From NCBI GenBank assembly GCA_015179125.1, contig WHVA01000005.1, forward strand, positions 496,001 to 560,000: DNA of 64,000 nucleotides, given 5' to 3'. The stretch comes from Gautieria morchelliformis (taxonomy: Eukaryota > Basidiomycota > Agaricomycetes > Gomphales > Gomphaceae). Of this stretch, positions 31,840 through 42,844 are shown piece after piece. The position numbers were made by a program, and so were the translations under genes. Positions within the stretch are counted from its first letter, which is position 1; every line of letters starts with the position of its first letter. The notes below the pieces were generated by a model. The model did not search any database. It saw only the letters and a program-made list of their open reading frames with translations, and was not told where the DNA came from.

Positions 31840-32080
31840 ATGCCATGCTATGGTTAGATGTTTGCGTAGAGAAAAGAAAAGAAAAAGTTCTGTAACGAGT
31901 GGAGTGGGGATGTACGTACTGCCGCGACTCGGAGGAGCCTGGCAAAGAACCACGTACATAGAAAAAATCAAGTGCACACGAAATCAACAGCACAAGAATA
32001 GGACACATTAAGCGAAAGTAAAACCAGAGTGATACCACACCAGCCACGACTGGGTATTTTTTTACTGATGCACTTGACTG

Positions 32081-34540
32081 CTACGTTAAGAACACCATCT
32101 CGCTGAGCCGCCTGACCTCGGGGTCCTCGATGTCCTTCGCCTCGAGCAGGATACTCCCACGCGTATGCATGCGCGGGCTCAGGGGCTGTCGCCGCGGGCG
32201 GGGCGTCGCCACCGGCTCGCCGGTCGTCGGCGGAGCGAGGGTGGCGGGCGAGGCAGGCGCGCCCTTGGAGGAGAGGAAGCTCAGCGAGCGGCGGTTCCCC
32301 GCAGACTCTAGGTCCGCGACCGTAGCGGCGCGGCGTGCACGCGGGCGCGCGTCCGACTGGATATGAGAGGCAACGTCAGCGACCGGCCACACACGCGCCG
32401 TGTCAAACTTCTCACCGGTGCAGGCTCCTCGCCCTTCTCCTTCCGCCTCCCGAACAGCGTTCGCTGTCTCCCCACCCTCTTCGCGCTCTCCATGGTGGCC
32501 CCATCCGCCACCGCCTCGCCCCGCGCATGCGCCCGCTCCTCGGCCTCGAGCGCCATGCGTTCCACCTCGGGCAAGACCTCCCCATCGTCGTCCGCCACGA
32601 CGGCTCCCCGCCACAGCTCCATCCCCTCCGGGCCAAACCCGCTCCCACTCTCCTCGTCGATCCCTCCAAACGCCCCCCCAAACCGCCTCCCCGTCGCGGC
32701 GCGGGCAGCGCCAGACTGCGACTGCGACGACAGCGAGTTCGAGTGTGACAGCGACAGCGAATGGTCGAGCGACGAGCTCGTGGTCGGACTCTCGGGGATG
32801 GTGAGCCACTGGCTCACTTTCATCTCCGACGCGCGCCGCTCCTCCTCCTCATCGTCGTCGTCCTCGGACTCTGGGAGGTATCCTCCGCGGGCCGGGGGAT
32901 GCGTCGCGTCCTCTCGTTCCCGGCTCCGGTCTTGGCCGCGGACCTGATCACGGGTACGGGCGCCCGGCACTGTGGGAGTAGCCTGTGGCGGAAGTGGAAA
33001 GTGGAACCCTGATGGGGAAGGGAGATGCGCACGAGTTGCTGCGGATGAGCTAGGCGAGGGGTAGCGCGGGGCTGGGGATGTAGGGTGGCGCGGGGACGGC
33101 GGAGCAAGTTGCAGCGTCGTCACGAGCGGGGGCGGCTTGCGCGTCGAGGGAACAGGGGATATTGGCTGCGACCGGGGCTGGCGCGTAGATGGGACGGGGG
33201 AGGGGGGCTCCCGCGTCGAAACGGCAGGAGATAACGGCTGGCGCGTGGACGTCGCGGGCGACGGCGGCTGCTTGGTCGACACGACAGGCGACGGTGGCTG
33301 GTGCAAGGCAGCAGACGGCAGCTTTGCCATGACCGCGAGAATGGTCTCGGGCCCCGGGGAGGGGGGTAGGGGCACACCGGCCGGAGACATGGCGCGGGCA
33401 CCGCGACGGAGCTCATGGCCCTCCCCGACATGTACCTTGATCGATGGCGGGCGATGGCGGTTTTTACGGGTGCGCGTGGAGGTGGGTGTCGGCGGGAGTG
33501 CCGGTTCGGAGGACTGGTCGAGCTTTTCCGCGGGTGGAAGGGCGACAGGCGCGTGTGGGGCCTGCGGGGTCGGGCTTACCTCGCGTATCACGGCATCAGA
33601 CTGGACAGAAGCGCGACGGGCTTGATAGTCGTCTCTGAGGCTGCTGCGAGAGCGTGTGAGCCGATCAGTGACGCGTTTGAAGAAGGAACGCTTCTTCTGG
33701 AGGGTGGGACCCTGGGCTTGAGCGTGGGAAACGGGGTCGGACTGGAGGTGGGCTGGGCTAGTGGGGCTGCGGGGTGGGGTGCGCGAGGGTGTAGAGCTAC
33801 GAGCGAGGGGGTATATGCCGGTGAAATATGAGAGTGCACGCAGAAGACTCACCCTTGGTTGCGTGAACCGCTTAGACGCCGCTCCACGCCGCTTACTCTG
33901 CGCTGGACAGCGCGGCTGCCGGGGGTGCTTGCCTCGTGGACCCTGGTACTCCTGGCTGGAGGAGAGGGCTTGCGGGGAGTGTTTGGGGGTGGGTCTGCTG
34001 GGGTTGGGCGTGGGCGACGGAAGGAGAAACGGTTGGAAAGCGAGGAGAGGGACGCGCGCCGTGACGAATCGGGAGGGGTGGAGACGGTGCTACGGCGGAC
34101 CGGGGCCGGTGGGGCAGTGTCTGGGGCAGGGACTGTCGGGGAGCGGACGGGCTGGGGTTTAGGTGGGGCTCTGACTGGCCACACGGCGGCGTCACTGCGC
34201 TCCTGGGCGTTGGGGCGTGCCGGCCACTGGGCAGCTGGACGGGGACGGGGACGGGGACGAGGGACGTGTTCGGGCAGAGATTTTCCGCGAGACTGTGGTT
34301 GAGCAGTGGTGACGCGGGTGGGGGTCGGCGGGGGCGGGGACGACGGCGGGGGCCTGGGGACGGGGGCGGGGGGACATGGGGGTGGGAGGCAAGGAGGGAT
34401 GGGGGGAAGAAGAAAAGAAGAGAAGGTATATAGCCGCGTAAATACGGCACTAAGGCAGGTGGGGCAAATAGACCGGATCAGTGCTGCTTCGATCGGTGGA
34501 GAGTCACGGGCCTGCCAGATGGCCCTCGTCTGGTCTCCCA
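32081..34540 (-). CDS. Proline/serine-rich hypothetical protein (start uncertain)
   Basis: Three readable exons on the minus strand. An upstream exon ends at about 33854 (VSGVERRLSGSRNQG). The main exon runs from about 33793 to 32405 (STPSRTPPRSPTSP ... GRQRTLFGRRKEKGEEPAP). The last exon ends at TAG 32081-32083 (PEVRRLSEMVFLT). The protein has a basic FFKRVTDRLTRSRSSLRDDY segment, a run of about six repeats of the type PPSPxxSTRQP, an acidic block ESEDDDDEEEE, and SxS-rich tracts. No catalytic domain seen. The start is unresolved: the open frame reaches 34540 (MGDQTRAIW), but a TATA-like TATATA near 34426 suggests transcription may begin later. Function unknown; disordered throughout. Confidence 0.55.
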
Positions 34541-35374
34541 TCGCTGTCTGTCGTCTCCCAGCGCGCTGAGCTCGTCGGGGGCCACAGCGAGCAGAGGTCC
34601 CGGCGACGCCACAGTTCCACGTGGTGCCCGTAGCCGACTCCACTCCTTCTGAATTCGACGCACCCAATAGGCGTTTCTGAGACTTCGGCTGCGTTGCGTC
34701 TTGCGTCATAGGCTACGTACGTCGTCGCTATCGGTCGTTGCTCGCCGTCGCCGTAGCTCTCGTTGTCGGACGTTGCTCGCCGTCGCTCTCGGCAGTCTGC
34801 GACCGGTCTGGTCTACACGCTCGCTTTGGCAGATTGCATGTGCCATACTCGACAGCCACCATTGCCAAATGGGACCCGTGACCCGGGCCATCGCCATATG
34901 GAGCCGACACGCTCGTCAGTGGTCACGTGCCAGCACACGAGAACCGCTGCCTGTGAAACAGATTCCCTTCCAGACCCCCAGCTATCTCAACACCAGTCCC
35001 CTGAGTACTCGAGCGTGGCAGGTGAGCTCCAGACGCTGGCCGGTGAGTACAGCACATCTTTCCCCTCACACAGCTTGGTTCTGGCCACCGGCGCTCCATC
35101 ATCTTCAAGGGCATCCTGTCCACCGTTGGACGTGTTCCTAACGCTTCTGCGTCTGGCAATCTGACTTAGGCACCGTCGTATAACTGCTGTTTTATGCACC
35201 CTTGACATTGTTCGTACCGCTTGATGCTCCCCGGTCATGACTGCGTACCGATACTATACATTGCGCATACGTGTTCGTGGTATCCAGAGAAATATAAAAC
35301 ACAGCCCAAGAAACTATAACTCGAACAAATTGCCATATCATTGCATACCAGGCGCCCAGTCCATGCTTCATATG
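34541..35374. other. Intergenic region between two minus-strand genes
   Basis: No gene recognised. A short direct repeat (GTCGTTGCTCGCCGTCGC) occurs near 34733 and again, as a close variant, near 34773. The rest is unremarkable. Confidence 0.5.
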
Positions 35375-37581
35375 CTACCGGTGCCGCCGACGGGGCGGCA
35401 CCACCAGAGGCGGCACCGCGGGCTGTCTACCTTGCGGCCGCGCCGCCTGCTGCTCCCCCAAGTGCATCCCATGCGGCATGAGGAAGGCCGGCATGCCCAT
35501 CGCCTGCCTTGCGATGTGGCGCTGCTGCATGGCAATCTGAGCCGCCTGCCTCTGCGCATGCATCTCCGCCTGCATCTGCGCGACCGCCCACCCTTCCATC
35601 TGCATGGCTTCCACGCCGTACGGCCCCTGCTGCTGCACTGCAGCCGCCGCCGGAGCGGCGTTGGCCACGGGTGCGGGCAGATCCACCTTGAGCGCCTCGT
35701 CGTCCACGTCGGGGTGCTCCGCTTTGTATATCGCCATGGCTTTCTTCGCTGCGTCGATCACCTCGTTGTCATGCCGCAGTTCGACTGGGTCCCACAGGTT
35801 ACACATGAAACGTCTCCCTTGAGCCCCAAAGTGATTATACCCCACTATGACTTCTCGGCATATGTAGCACGAAACAGTGTGGCAGTTGGGGCAGATCATC
35901 TTGTTGCACTGCAATCCTCCGAATGTAAATATCTCTTCGATACAAACAGCGAAAAAGACGCACCCCGTTTTCTTTCACAAACCCTGTGTATCAAGACACC
36001 GTAAGCAACGCTGCCCACCGCGACGCGAGCTCTGCGTACCTTTATTACACTTCGGACAATTGCGCATCAGTGCTTTCGCTGGAAGACCGTAAGTGAACCG
36101 ATAACAGAGCATGCCGCACAGTTGCACGTACTCATGGCTTCTTCAATGAAATGCCTCACGCTCAGGTGCTTGTCGTCCTGCACCTCCTTGCAGCTCTTGG
36201 GAAGATGGTCTGGCTTTTTGCATGCCCGGCAGCTCACCTCGCCGCAATCGGCGCTTTCGCATCCTTAAGTCACCCGGCAGCTTCAACGCGCAAATCACAA
36301 CGAGTGCAAAGTAAACCACTCACGAAAGAGTTTCTCGTCCGGATTCTCAATGACTACTTTATACTCGCAAAACGGGCACTCTTCCAGACCTTCCAGCTCG
36401 GCCGCCGCGATCTCCTTCTGCTGTTTAAGCCGATGGTACAACGCAAGAAGCTTCTCCGGTAAGAACCGTGCAAGCTCGCACTCGTGAAACAGCTCTTTGC
36501 AACCGGACTGATCCATACATCGCAGGCGATGGTCATGCTGCCCTAGCTGAGTGGATGCGTAGGCCCGGCAGCAGGAACGGCAGAAAAGATGGGCCTCTGG
36601 GCACTGAACCATCCTGTCCTGCGCGGTGTATAAGCCGCAGCTTCCAGGCAATGGTACTATCTAGACTCACAAACGGGAACTTAGAAAAGCAACACCCACA
36701 CTCAATGCCATCTTCGCACTCTTCGTCGTCGCCGCTGTCAGCTGTTGCATCAGGCTCTGCCGTGGCCTGGCCCTGTTGGGCGAGATATTCCACTAGCCAG
36801 GCACGCTCCTTGTCGAACTCAGGGTCATGCCACTCGGGCCTCTTCCCAGTCACGCGGGAGGGAAATGTCTTCTTTGTGTAAGGCAGGTGACCAGAGTTTT
36901 CCTCTTCAGCCAAGAACAAGCTGCGAATATTGTGAGTATCATGTAAGCCGATGCATTCCTGGACACGCACTGCGTAGGCGCGTACAGCCTCCCATTCTTC
37001 CCAAGAGTGGTACGAATGTGATGTTTGGGGATCCACGGAAAATCCTCCATCAGGTGTGAGATGGCAAGCTCGTGATAGTCCGGGCCAACGCTGAATATTC
37101 GTTCTTTTGATGCATAGTCGAGTTTCAACCTGGGCTTTTCGCGCCCGTCGTCGTCATCTGGTGAGCGCTTACGCTTGTTGGCGGCTTGCGCCACACGTGG
37201 GTAGGATGCGTCCTCGAAGAGAACGTGAAGGACGTTCTCGACGACCTCGGCGCCAGACGCTAGATAGTGTTGCTCCAGGAGCGTGCGGAGGTGAGCCGGA
37301 TCCACGTCGGGGATTATTTCGAGGACGCGCGCACTGTAGGTGGCATACGGGTCGGCAGGCACTGAGGGGCCGGGGAGGGTGAGCTCTGCAACAGACAAGA
37401 CGCTTCTGGCTGGGGGCGGGCTAGATCTTTTGGTGCCGTCGTCGTCTTCAGAGTCGGTGAGGACCACCACGTCCGACGTGGACGAGGAAGAGGAAGCGTT
37501 TTTATAGTGGCTCCCATGCCTGGCATGAGACGACGAGGTCGAGCTTGAAAGATAAATGAGACCGTCCTCGTCCCAGCTCAT
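35375..37581 (-). CDS. RBR-type E3 ubiquitin ligase, RNF216-like
   Basis: Ubiquitin-protein ligase of the RING-between-RING class. Start ATG 37581 (MSWDEDGLIYLSSSTSSS). An N-terminal CUE-like segment (VLEIIPDVDPAHLRTLLEQH ... VVENVLHVLFEDASYP) is followed by DYHELAISHLMEDFPWIPKH, a paired motif seen in RNF216 relatives. RING1 and IBR cysteines: CPEAHLFCRSC, CMDQSGC, CPFCEY, CESADCGEVSCRACKK, then EEAMTKALMRNCPKCNKG. RING2 reads GFVKENGCNKMICPNCHTVS followed by CYIC; the Cys of NGCNKM is the expected thioester-forming residue and lies at an exon junction. GYNHF follows, as in RNF216. The C-terminus is Gln/Met/Ala-rich and ends in VVPPRRRHR. About seven exons with short introns. Confidence 0.82.
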
Positions 37582-38800
37582 CGCAGTGTCGTTGTGCTAT
37601 CGAGTGGAACAAAGGTCACTTAAATACAACGAAATTTAGCGCTGGGTCGGACTCGCCTAAAAGCTCCCAGGCAACAGCTGTTAGCCAGGCGGGCAGGAAA
37701 CACGGCCACAAAGCTCTGGGACGAACCGCTCCAGGCCGCCAGAGGTAAGGCCACACCTGCCAGCATTCGACGGCGTTCTCAGACGCTGGACAGCAATACC
37801 TGCTCTGGCCGTTTCCGGCTGTCGATCCTGCTCCTGTGCTTCTGAATCATTGGCTCTACAGCGTCTCCTGGTTATATGGGGTCGGTTCCGTTGATCGGCA
37901 CAGGGCGCCATCTATGCTGGCCGTATGTTCTGGTTCGTCTCCAATTTCAAGTTCGTTCGCCTGGCTGCAACTTGATACCTGGGAATCGGGACGCCCCCAG
38001 CAGAGCAGCATCACACGGCTCCGTTGCCCGACCATTGTCTCCTACATCACTGACTATAGAGCCTGCTCCACCTCAGGGCCACCGTGCGGATCCAAGTATC
38101 GTGATCTTCAGCACTCACCCCGCCGTGCACCTGGCCATACTCGATGATCCAGATTCCTGAACGCCCCTGCCAGACTATCGCCGTAAGAGTCCGGTCCAGC
38201 CAGCACCAAAGAGCTCCGAAGCCGTGTCCCACGTCCCCCTCGAGCCTGGGCTTGACATCAGACGCAGGTGGTTAAAGGTTGTAAATTACAGTCCAGTACT
38301 GTACGACATTACAATGACACGTTGCTGTAGCCAGGTAATTTATGTAAAGCCCTCTGCCTGGCGAAATCTGCAGGGGCCTAACCCCTAGCTGACGGCTCTC
38401 CCATTTCCCGACGGCCCTGCAGTGCATCCTGCTTAGTATACAGTAATGGGGTACATATCGTGTATCTTTCCTTCTGCCTCTCAAGTATGGCAACTGAGGG
38501 CAGTTCGACAGCTGCGTAGAACATTCCCCAGGAGGTTGTTCCCAGTCTATATTATATTGCAATTATTAGGCACGCCATTCAGTTCAGATAATATAGCTTG
38601 GGAACAAATACTGTAATAGGGCTGTATGTCTTGGTGCGTGGCTTGATTGTACATAATTATTATATTCATATAAGAACTGTCACAGCTATCAGGAGGCAGA
38701 GGACGATGCTACCAAAGTATCTCTGTATGCCGCGTCGTACCCCGGTCTTTCTTTAAGTTTGCATTGTACTAGGCTACCGAACTGGACGAAAGTTATGCTA
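37582..38800. other. Intergenic region upstream of the RBR gene
   Basis: No gene or known RNA recognised; short ORFs look random. Moderately AT-rich from 38270 to 38760. Confidence 0.5.
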
Positions 38801-38855
38801 AAGGTTGGGGTCGGCTTGCCGCGGCTGAAGAAGTAAGTTGATGGCATATTTTGAG

Positions 38856-38909
38856 AATGAGAACCCGCCCTTGACAGGCTTGAAGCCTTGCCAAGGGCGG
38901 GTTCTCATT
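38856..38909. repeat. Hairpin-forming inverted repeat
   Basis: AATGAGAACCCGCCCTTG (38856-38873) pairs perfectly with 38892-38909. The 18-bp loop can pair further (CAGGCTT with AAGCCTTG), so the whole is close to a 54-bp palindrome. Both strands stay open across it and encode similar peptides (NENPPL ... CQGRVLI). Confidence 0.85.
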
Positions 38910-39372
38910 AATGTTGTCTTCTCCGTCACCAGGCTCTCGACGGCAGAGGCTGCCATGTCCCGCTTGGTCAGAGTTACCCCCGTGTCTGACGCAAACCGAA
39001 AACTCAGACAGCAATACGAGAACCGTCTGAGGGGCATTGCAGTCTCCTGAACCACCGTATGTCACTCTACCTGCATGCAACATCGACTCTGGCGAAGGAG
39101 CTACCTCCTCAGCCTGCTAATAGTAGCCTGAACGTGCGTCTTTCATCCACCGAACTCATGCGGGTTCATTAAAATGTCCTGTAGGCGTGGGTAATCATGA
39201 AGGCGAGCACTGTGAGATCCTGCCTTCTGCCATCCGACACAATCTGACCGTCCTTCACTTTCGTCTGAATGGAAACAAGTTAGGCCTGCCTCTGTCACGA
39301 TTCGGTAAGTCCAGACTATAGTTTCACTGCTATGCAGGTGTTCCTATAGCCTCACCCACCAGCGCATGGACC

Positions 39373-40176
39373 ATGCGTGGTTTCATGGGACTGGCGGGCG
39401 AGTCAATAAAGGAGTCAAACGGATGGTACGAACGAGTTATCACCGCCCTTGAATTGGGACGTCGGGAGTGGCAAAACGTTAGCAGCGAGCTGCGTGGTAC
39501 GATTTTTAGGGACACGTTTCTGCGCGGAGTGCGTAGGTTGCATATGCAGACGTACTTGCAGGCTTGTTCATGCTACAGTTCAGGATTTACTTATACTGAA
39601 ACGAAATACCAGGCACTGAATGCATCACCGTCCCACCATTGTTTCTCACTGAGTCGCCTTCTTGAGGTGGCAGAGACTATGTTACCGGAATTGGCTGAGA
39701 ACAAGCCTGAATCCCATCGCAGAATTACAACTAGGATTTAAGTCGGCATTTTATGCCTACTGGCAGGGAGACGCCCTTGGGTGAGACAGCTTATGATGGC
39801 CTCTCCCCGCCCCCCTCCCTGTTACAGCATGAAAGGATATCATCACTCCCAGGTCAGTGAATTCCCGAGGAATGCGCAGTCTGTCTACGCCGTTCTGCTG
39901 AGTTCTCCCAAGGCGAGTGCTTACATAATGGCAGAGTCCCAGATTGCATTCGGCTACATACATTTTCGGCAAGCTCTGAACTTCAAGTGCGAGACTCTAC
40001 TCAGGCGAATCAACTTGGCCGTTCCCAAGCTGCAGAAAATTTGGAAAAACTTGTCGATGGCTTTTCCGGTCTTCACGCACAACTGGACAAGGTTCTCCCC
40101 ATGTGGAGGAGACGTGAGTTTGCAGAGGGCAAGACAAAGTCACAATACAGGTCGTACCTTACACCCGTTTGCAGTA
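39373..40176 (+). pseudogene. Remnant of a basidiomycete hypothetical gene
   Basis: A plus-strand segment reads ESNGWYERVITALELGRREW ... SSELRGTIFRDTFLRGVRRL, then FSLSRLLEVAETMLPELAEN. Further on, in other frames, RINLAVPKLQKIWKN and ENLEKLVDGFSGLHAQLDKV lead up to 40176. I recall similar wording from common uncharacterised basidiomycete proteins, but the exons do not join cleanly and the inverted-repeat unit begins right after. Either a multi-exon gene with exons I cannot place, or a decayed gene truncated by the insertion at 40177. Confidence 0.4.
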
Positions 40177-40830
40177 CCTAAGGCGCGCGTCGGATTTGCT
40201 TCCGTTTTAGCGCGCAAACTTCGAACAATGATATCTTGCTTGATATCGCTCCGATTCGCTTGAAATTTCATATCTGAAGCTATGTGGACCATAGCTAGGG
40301 CATAGAACTAAAAAATCCAAATAAAACAAGCATTTTTTATTTTGCATTTTGGGTGCTGAGGGGGGAACAATGTCAAGCTTAGCTTACTGTATGTAGTTCA
40401 ATGCAGGTTTTAATTTTGTTTGCTACTTTGTACTAATGGTGAGAACCCACTACAGGAGAATCTCCAGAAGAGGGTGTCATAGGATTGGAGAGGAAGGGCT
40501 TAGCTTCTTCTGACATTGGATCAGTGAGATCTGACGGTAGGCGTTCATTCTTGATGTCGGATTTCCTCCTGTGTAGCATAAGCCCCGAAATCTTTGATCC
40601 CTTCCGCACCGAGTGCCAATGCACCATAAGGCAACTTCGCCGATCCTGACACGTTCTTGAGCTCGGAAACCGCGGGGGTGCACACGTATGCGGTGGGGTG
40701 AGGGGTGCGGAGGTGCTGGGGTGGGCGAGCTGGTGTAGGAGGACGGGGTGGTGGGGGAGGGGGCGGCGGCGGGTGTGGGTGCAGGTGCTGGTGCGGGTGC
40801 GGGTGCAGGTACGGGTGCAGGTGCGGGTGC
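40177..40830. repeat. Left inverted-repeat arm
   Basis: Near-identical in reverse complement to the right arm (ending 55274), through the AT-rich block at 40265-40430 and the short coding-like segment at 40440-40720. Homology fades in the proline/histidine minisatellite. Confidence 0.85.
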
Positions 40831-40931
40831 GATTGCAGCATGGACGACACGGAGCGCATCGTGAGGAGACTGGGCATACGGTTAGCAGGGTGCGGGGGCG
40901 TCGACACACCTTGACACCCAGGGGACTCCAC
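40545..40931 (-). CDS. Outward-facing ORF in the left arm (hypothetical)
   Basis: Minus-strand frame with a His-Pro minisatellite followed by AVSELKNVSGSAKLPYGALA ... EGIKDFGAYATQEEIRHQE-stop. The right arm carries the same C-terminus ending EEIRHRE (stop at about 54907). No known domain. Conservation of the frame in both arms suggests a coding or structural role, but both copies differ mainly in the repeat, so the evidence is weak. Confidence 0.35.
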   Translation of the reverse strand: MESPGCQGVSTPPHPANRMPSLLTMRSVSSMLQSHPHLHPYLHPHPHQHLHPHPPPPPPPPPRPPTPARPPQHLRTPHPTAYVCTPAVSELKNVSGSAKLPYGALALGAEGIKDFGAYATQEEIRHQE

Positions 40932-41453
40932 GCAGGGGACATGGGGGATACCGGCCCAAACGGCAGCCGGTAGAGGGACGGGAGCGCGGACGTGACACGA
41001 CTGGGCTGGCGGCCCTCGAGGCGTGTGAGGGTGTCACCGCGGTTGGTGTTGTGGTAGCGCGTGGAGGGGCGGGACGTGGCGGTGGTCATCGTGAGGGTGT
41101 TGACAGTAGGAGTGATGGAGCCGCGGTCGGTTGGGGTGCGGGTGGACAACAGGAAGGAACTGCTCGTGCTTGTACGAGTAGAAGGGGCACTTCAAGTCAC
41201 AATGGTGGACTTGTAGTTGGGACGTGTGACAGCCCTTTCAGCGAGGATGTAAAGTAAGCATAAGTAGCAAACTCACCAATAAAAACGGGATAGTGGCCAT
41301 TCGACACCTGAAAATTACACTTGAGTTGGGGTTCAGCATTGGGAGTAAGGGTGCAAATGCTGTCACACGATTCATGTCATAGAATTCTTGGTCAGGGTGT
41401 GTGTTTCGGGAACTTCCGTTCTCCTTGTATGTACTACCCACACCATTGCTCAT
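40932..41453. other. Spacer between left arm and transposase
   Basis: GC-rich sequence with an open minus-strand frame (Thr/Arg-rich, to 41149) of no recognisable family. It probably contains the transposase promoter. Confidence 0.4.
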
Positions 41454-42658
41454 ATGCCTCGCCCTGGCAACCCTAAACCTGTTCGTCACATGTACAGCAA
41501 GGATCTGCGGGATCGCGTTATACACCAAAAATTCAAGCTCAACAAGAAATCAACCGATATTGCAATTGACTCGATATGTCACTACGTGTAGTTCAACGCA
41601 CAATCAAACTCTGGCGGGATGTTGGAGACGTCGTGGCAGAGCCAAAGCGGCTATCTCATGGGTCAAAAATGACCTCAGCTCAGAGTGAAGTAAGTAATTC
41701 ATGTCTGTGTTTAGCTGTAGCTTATTTTATTTTATAACAGTTTCTTCTTGCACTTCTTGAACGCTTGCCCGATCTTTACCTCGATGAGCTTGTCGAAGAG
41801 CTAGAGGTGCAGCATGGTATTTTAGTAAGTATATCAACTATCTGGAGGACGCTTCGACATCTTGGCTTGCAAAGAAAGAAAGTGAGTCATTAAATCCTCG
41901 AAGAATGACAACCTTTATATTTGTCTCCAATCCAGCTTTCACGGGCAGCCGCAGAGCGCTGTGAAGCCTCGCAGACTGCTTTCCAGTTTCGTATTGGTAG
42001 TGAACCACCAGACCGTTTGGTTTTCACAGATGAAAGCGCAATTGACCTTCGCACAACGTATAGACTAATGGGATGGGCTTACAAGGGATGTAGGCCTCGA
42101 GTGCGAGCACGTTTCCAAAGGGGCAAAAGGTAACGATTTGTGCACGGGCCTCCATTATTGTATCGCTAATATCCACTCAGATTTTCAATCCTTCCGGTGC
42201 TCTCACAAGATGGAATCATCTATAGCCATATCAAATTAGGGGCATACGACGGTCCAGAGTTCCTTGGGTTTCTGAAGGGCCTTTTAGAGGTAATGAACCC
42301 TTACCCGGCACCACAGAGCGTTCTTGTTATGGATAACTGCGCCATTCACCACATACCTGAGGTCTCACTCTTATGTGCCCAAAGGTTTTTACCATTATAA
42401 ACTGTTTTCACTAGTGTCTAATCTTGCATTTGCAGAGGAATCAAACTGATGTATCTTCCGCCATACTCGCCCGATCTCAACCCGATCGAAGAATCATTCT
42501 CCTTCATCAAAGCTCACCTCAGACGTCATGGTGCCGAGTTCTGTGCATGTGTTGCAAGTAAGGAGAGGGCTGAGCTATTCATGTTTCTCTACGAGGCACT
42601 GGATTGGATTACACGCAGACATGTGCGAGGGTGGATGAAGGACTGTGGCTATCTGTAG
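41454..42658 (+). CDS. Tc1/IS630-type DDE transposase (one frameshift)
   Basis: Cut-and-paste transposase. Exons 41454-41689, 41741-41881, 41936-42129, 42181-42384 and 42436-42658, with phase-consistent GT-AG introns. N-terminal helix-turn-helix ([14 protein letters not shown] ... [20 protein letters not shown]), then [19 protein letters not shown] and [12 protein letters not shown]. Catalytic triad candidates are the Asp in [10 protein letters not shown], the Asp in [12 protein letters not shown] and the Glu in [19 protein letters not shown]. The end is [14 protein letters not shown]. In exon 1 the frame slips by one base near 41571 (IAI to LDMSLRV), a lost base or an assembly error; everything else is open. 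It lies inside the inverted-repeat unit, about 0.6 kb from the left arm. Confidence 0.82.
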
Positions 42659-42844
42659 TGCAGTTGTACTACTGTAATGTAATTTTTTTGTTGTCAGAAT
42701 GTTGAAAATTATCTGCAATGTGATGGATGATATTGGTAAACAACACTTAGTAGTGCAAAAAGTACTCATTGTAAGTGCCCGCTCTTCCTACAGTGGCTAC
42801 AGGATCTCATAATATTATATGCGTTACATGCGGTCTTTCCCAGC

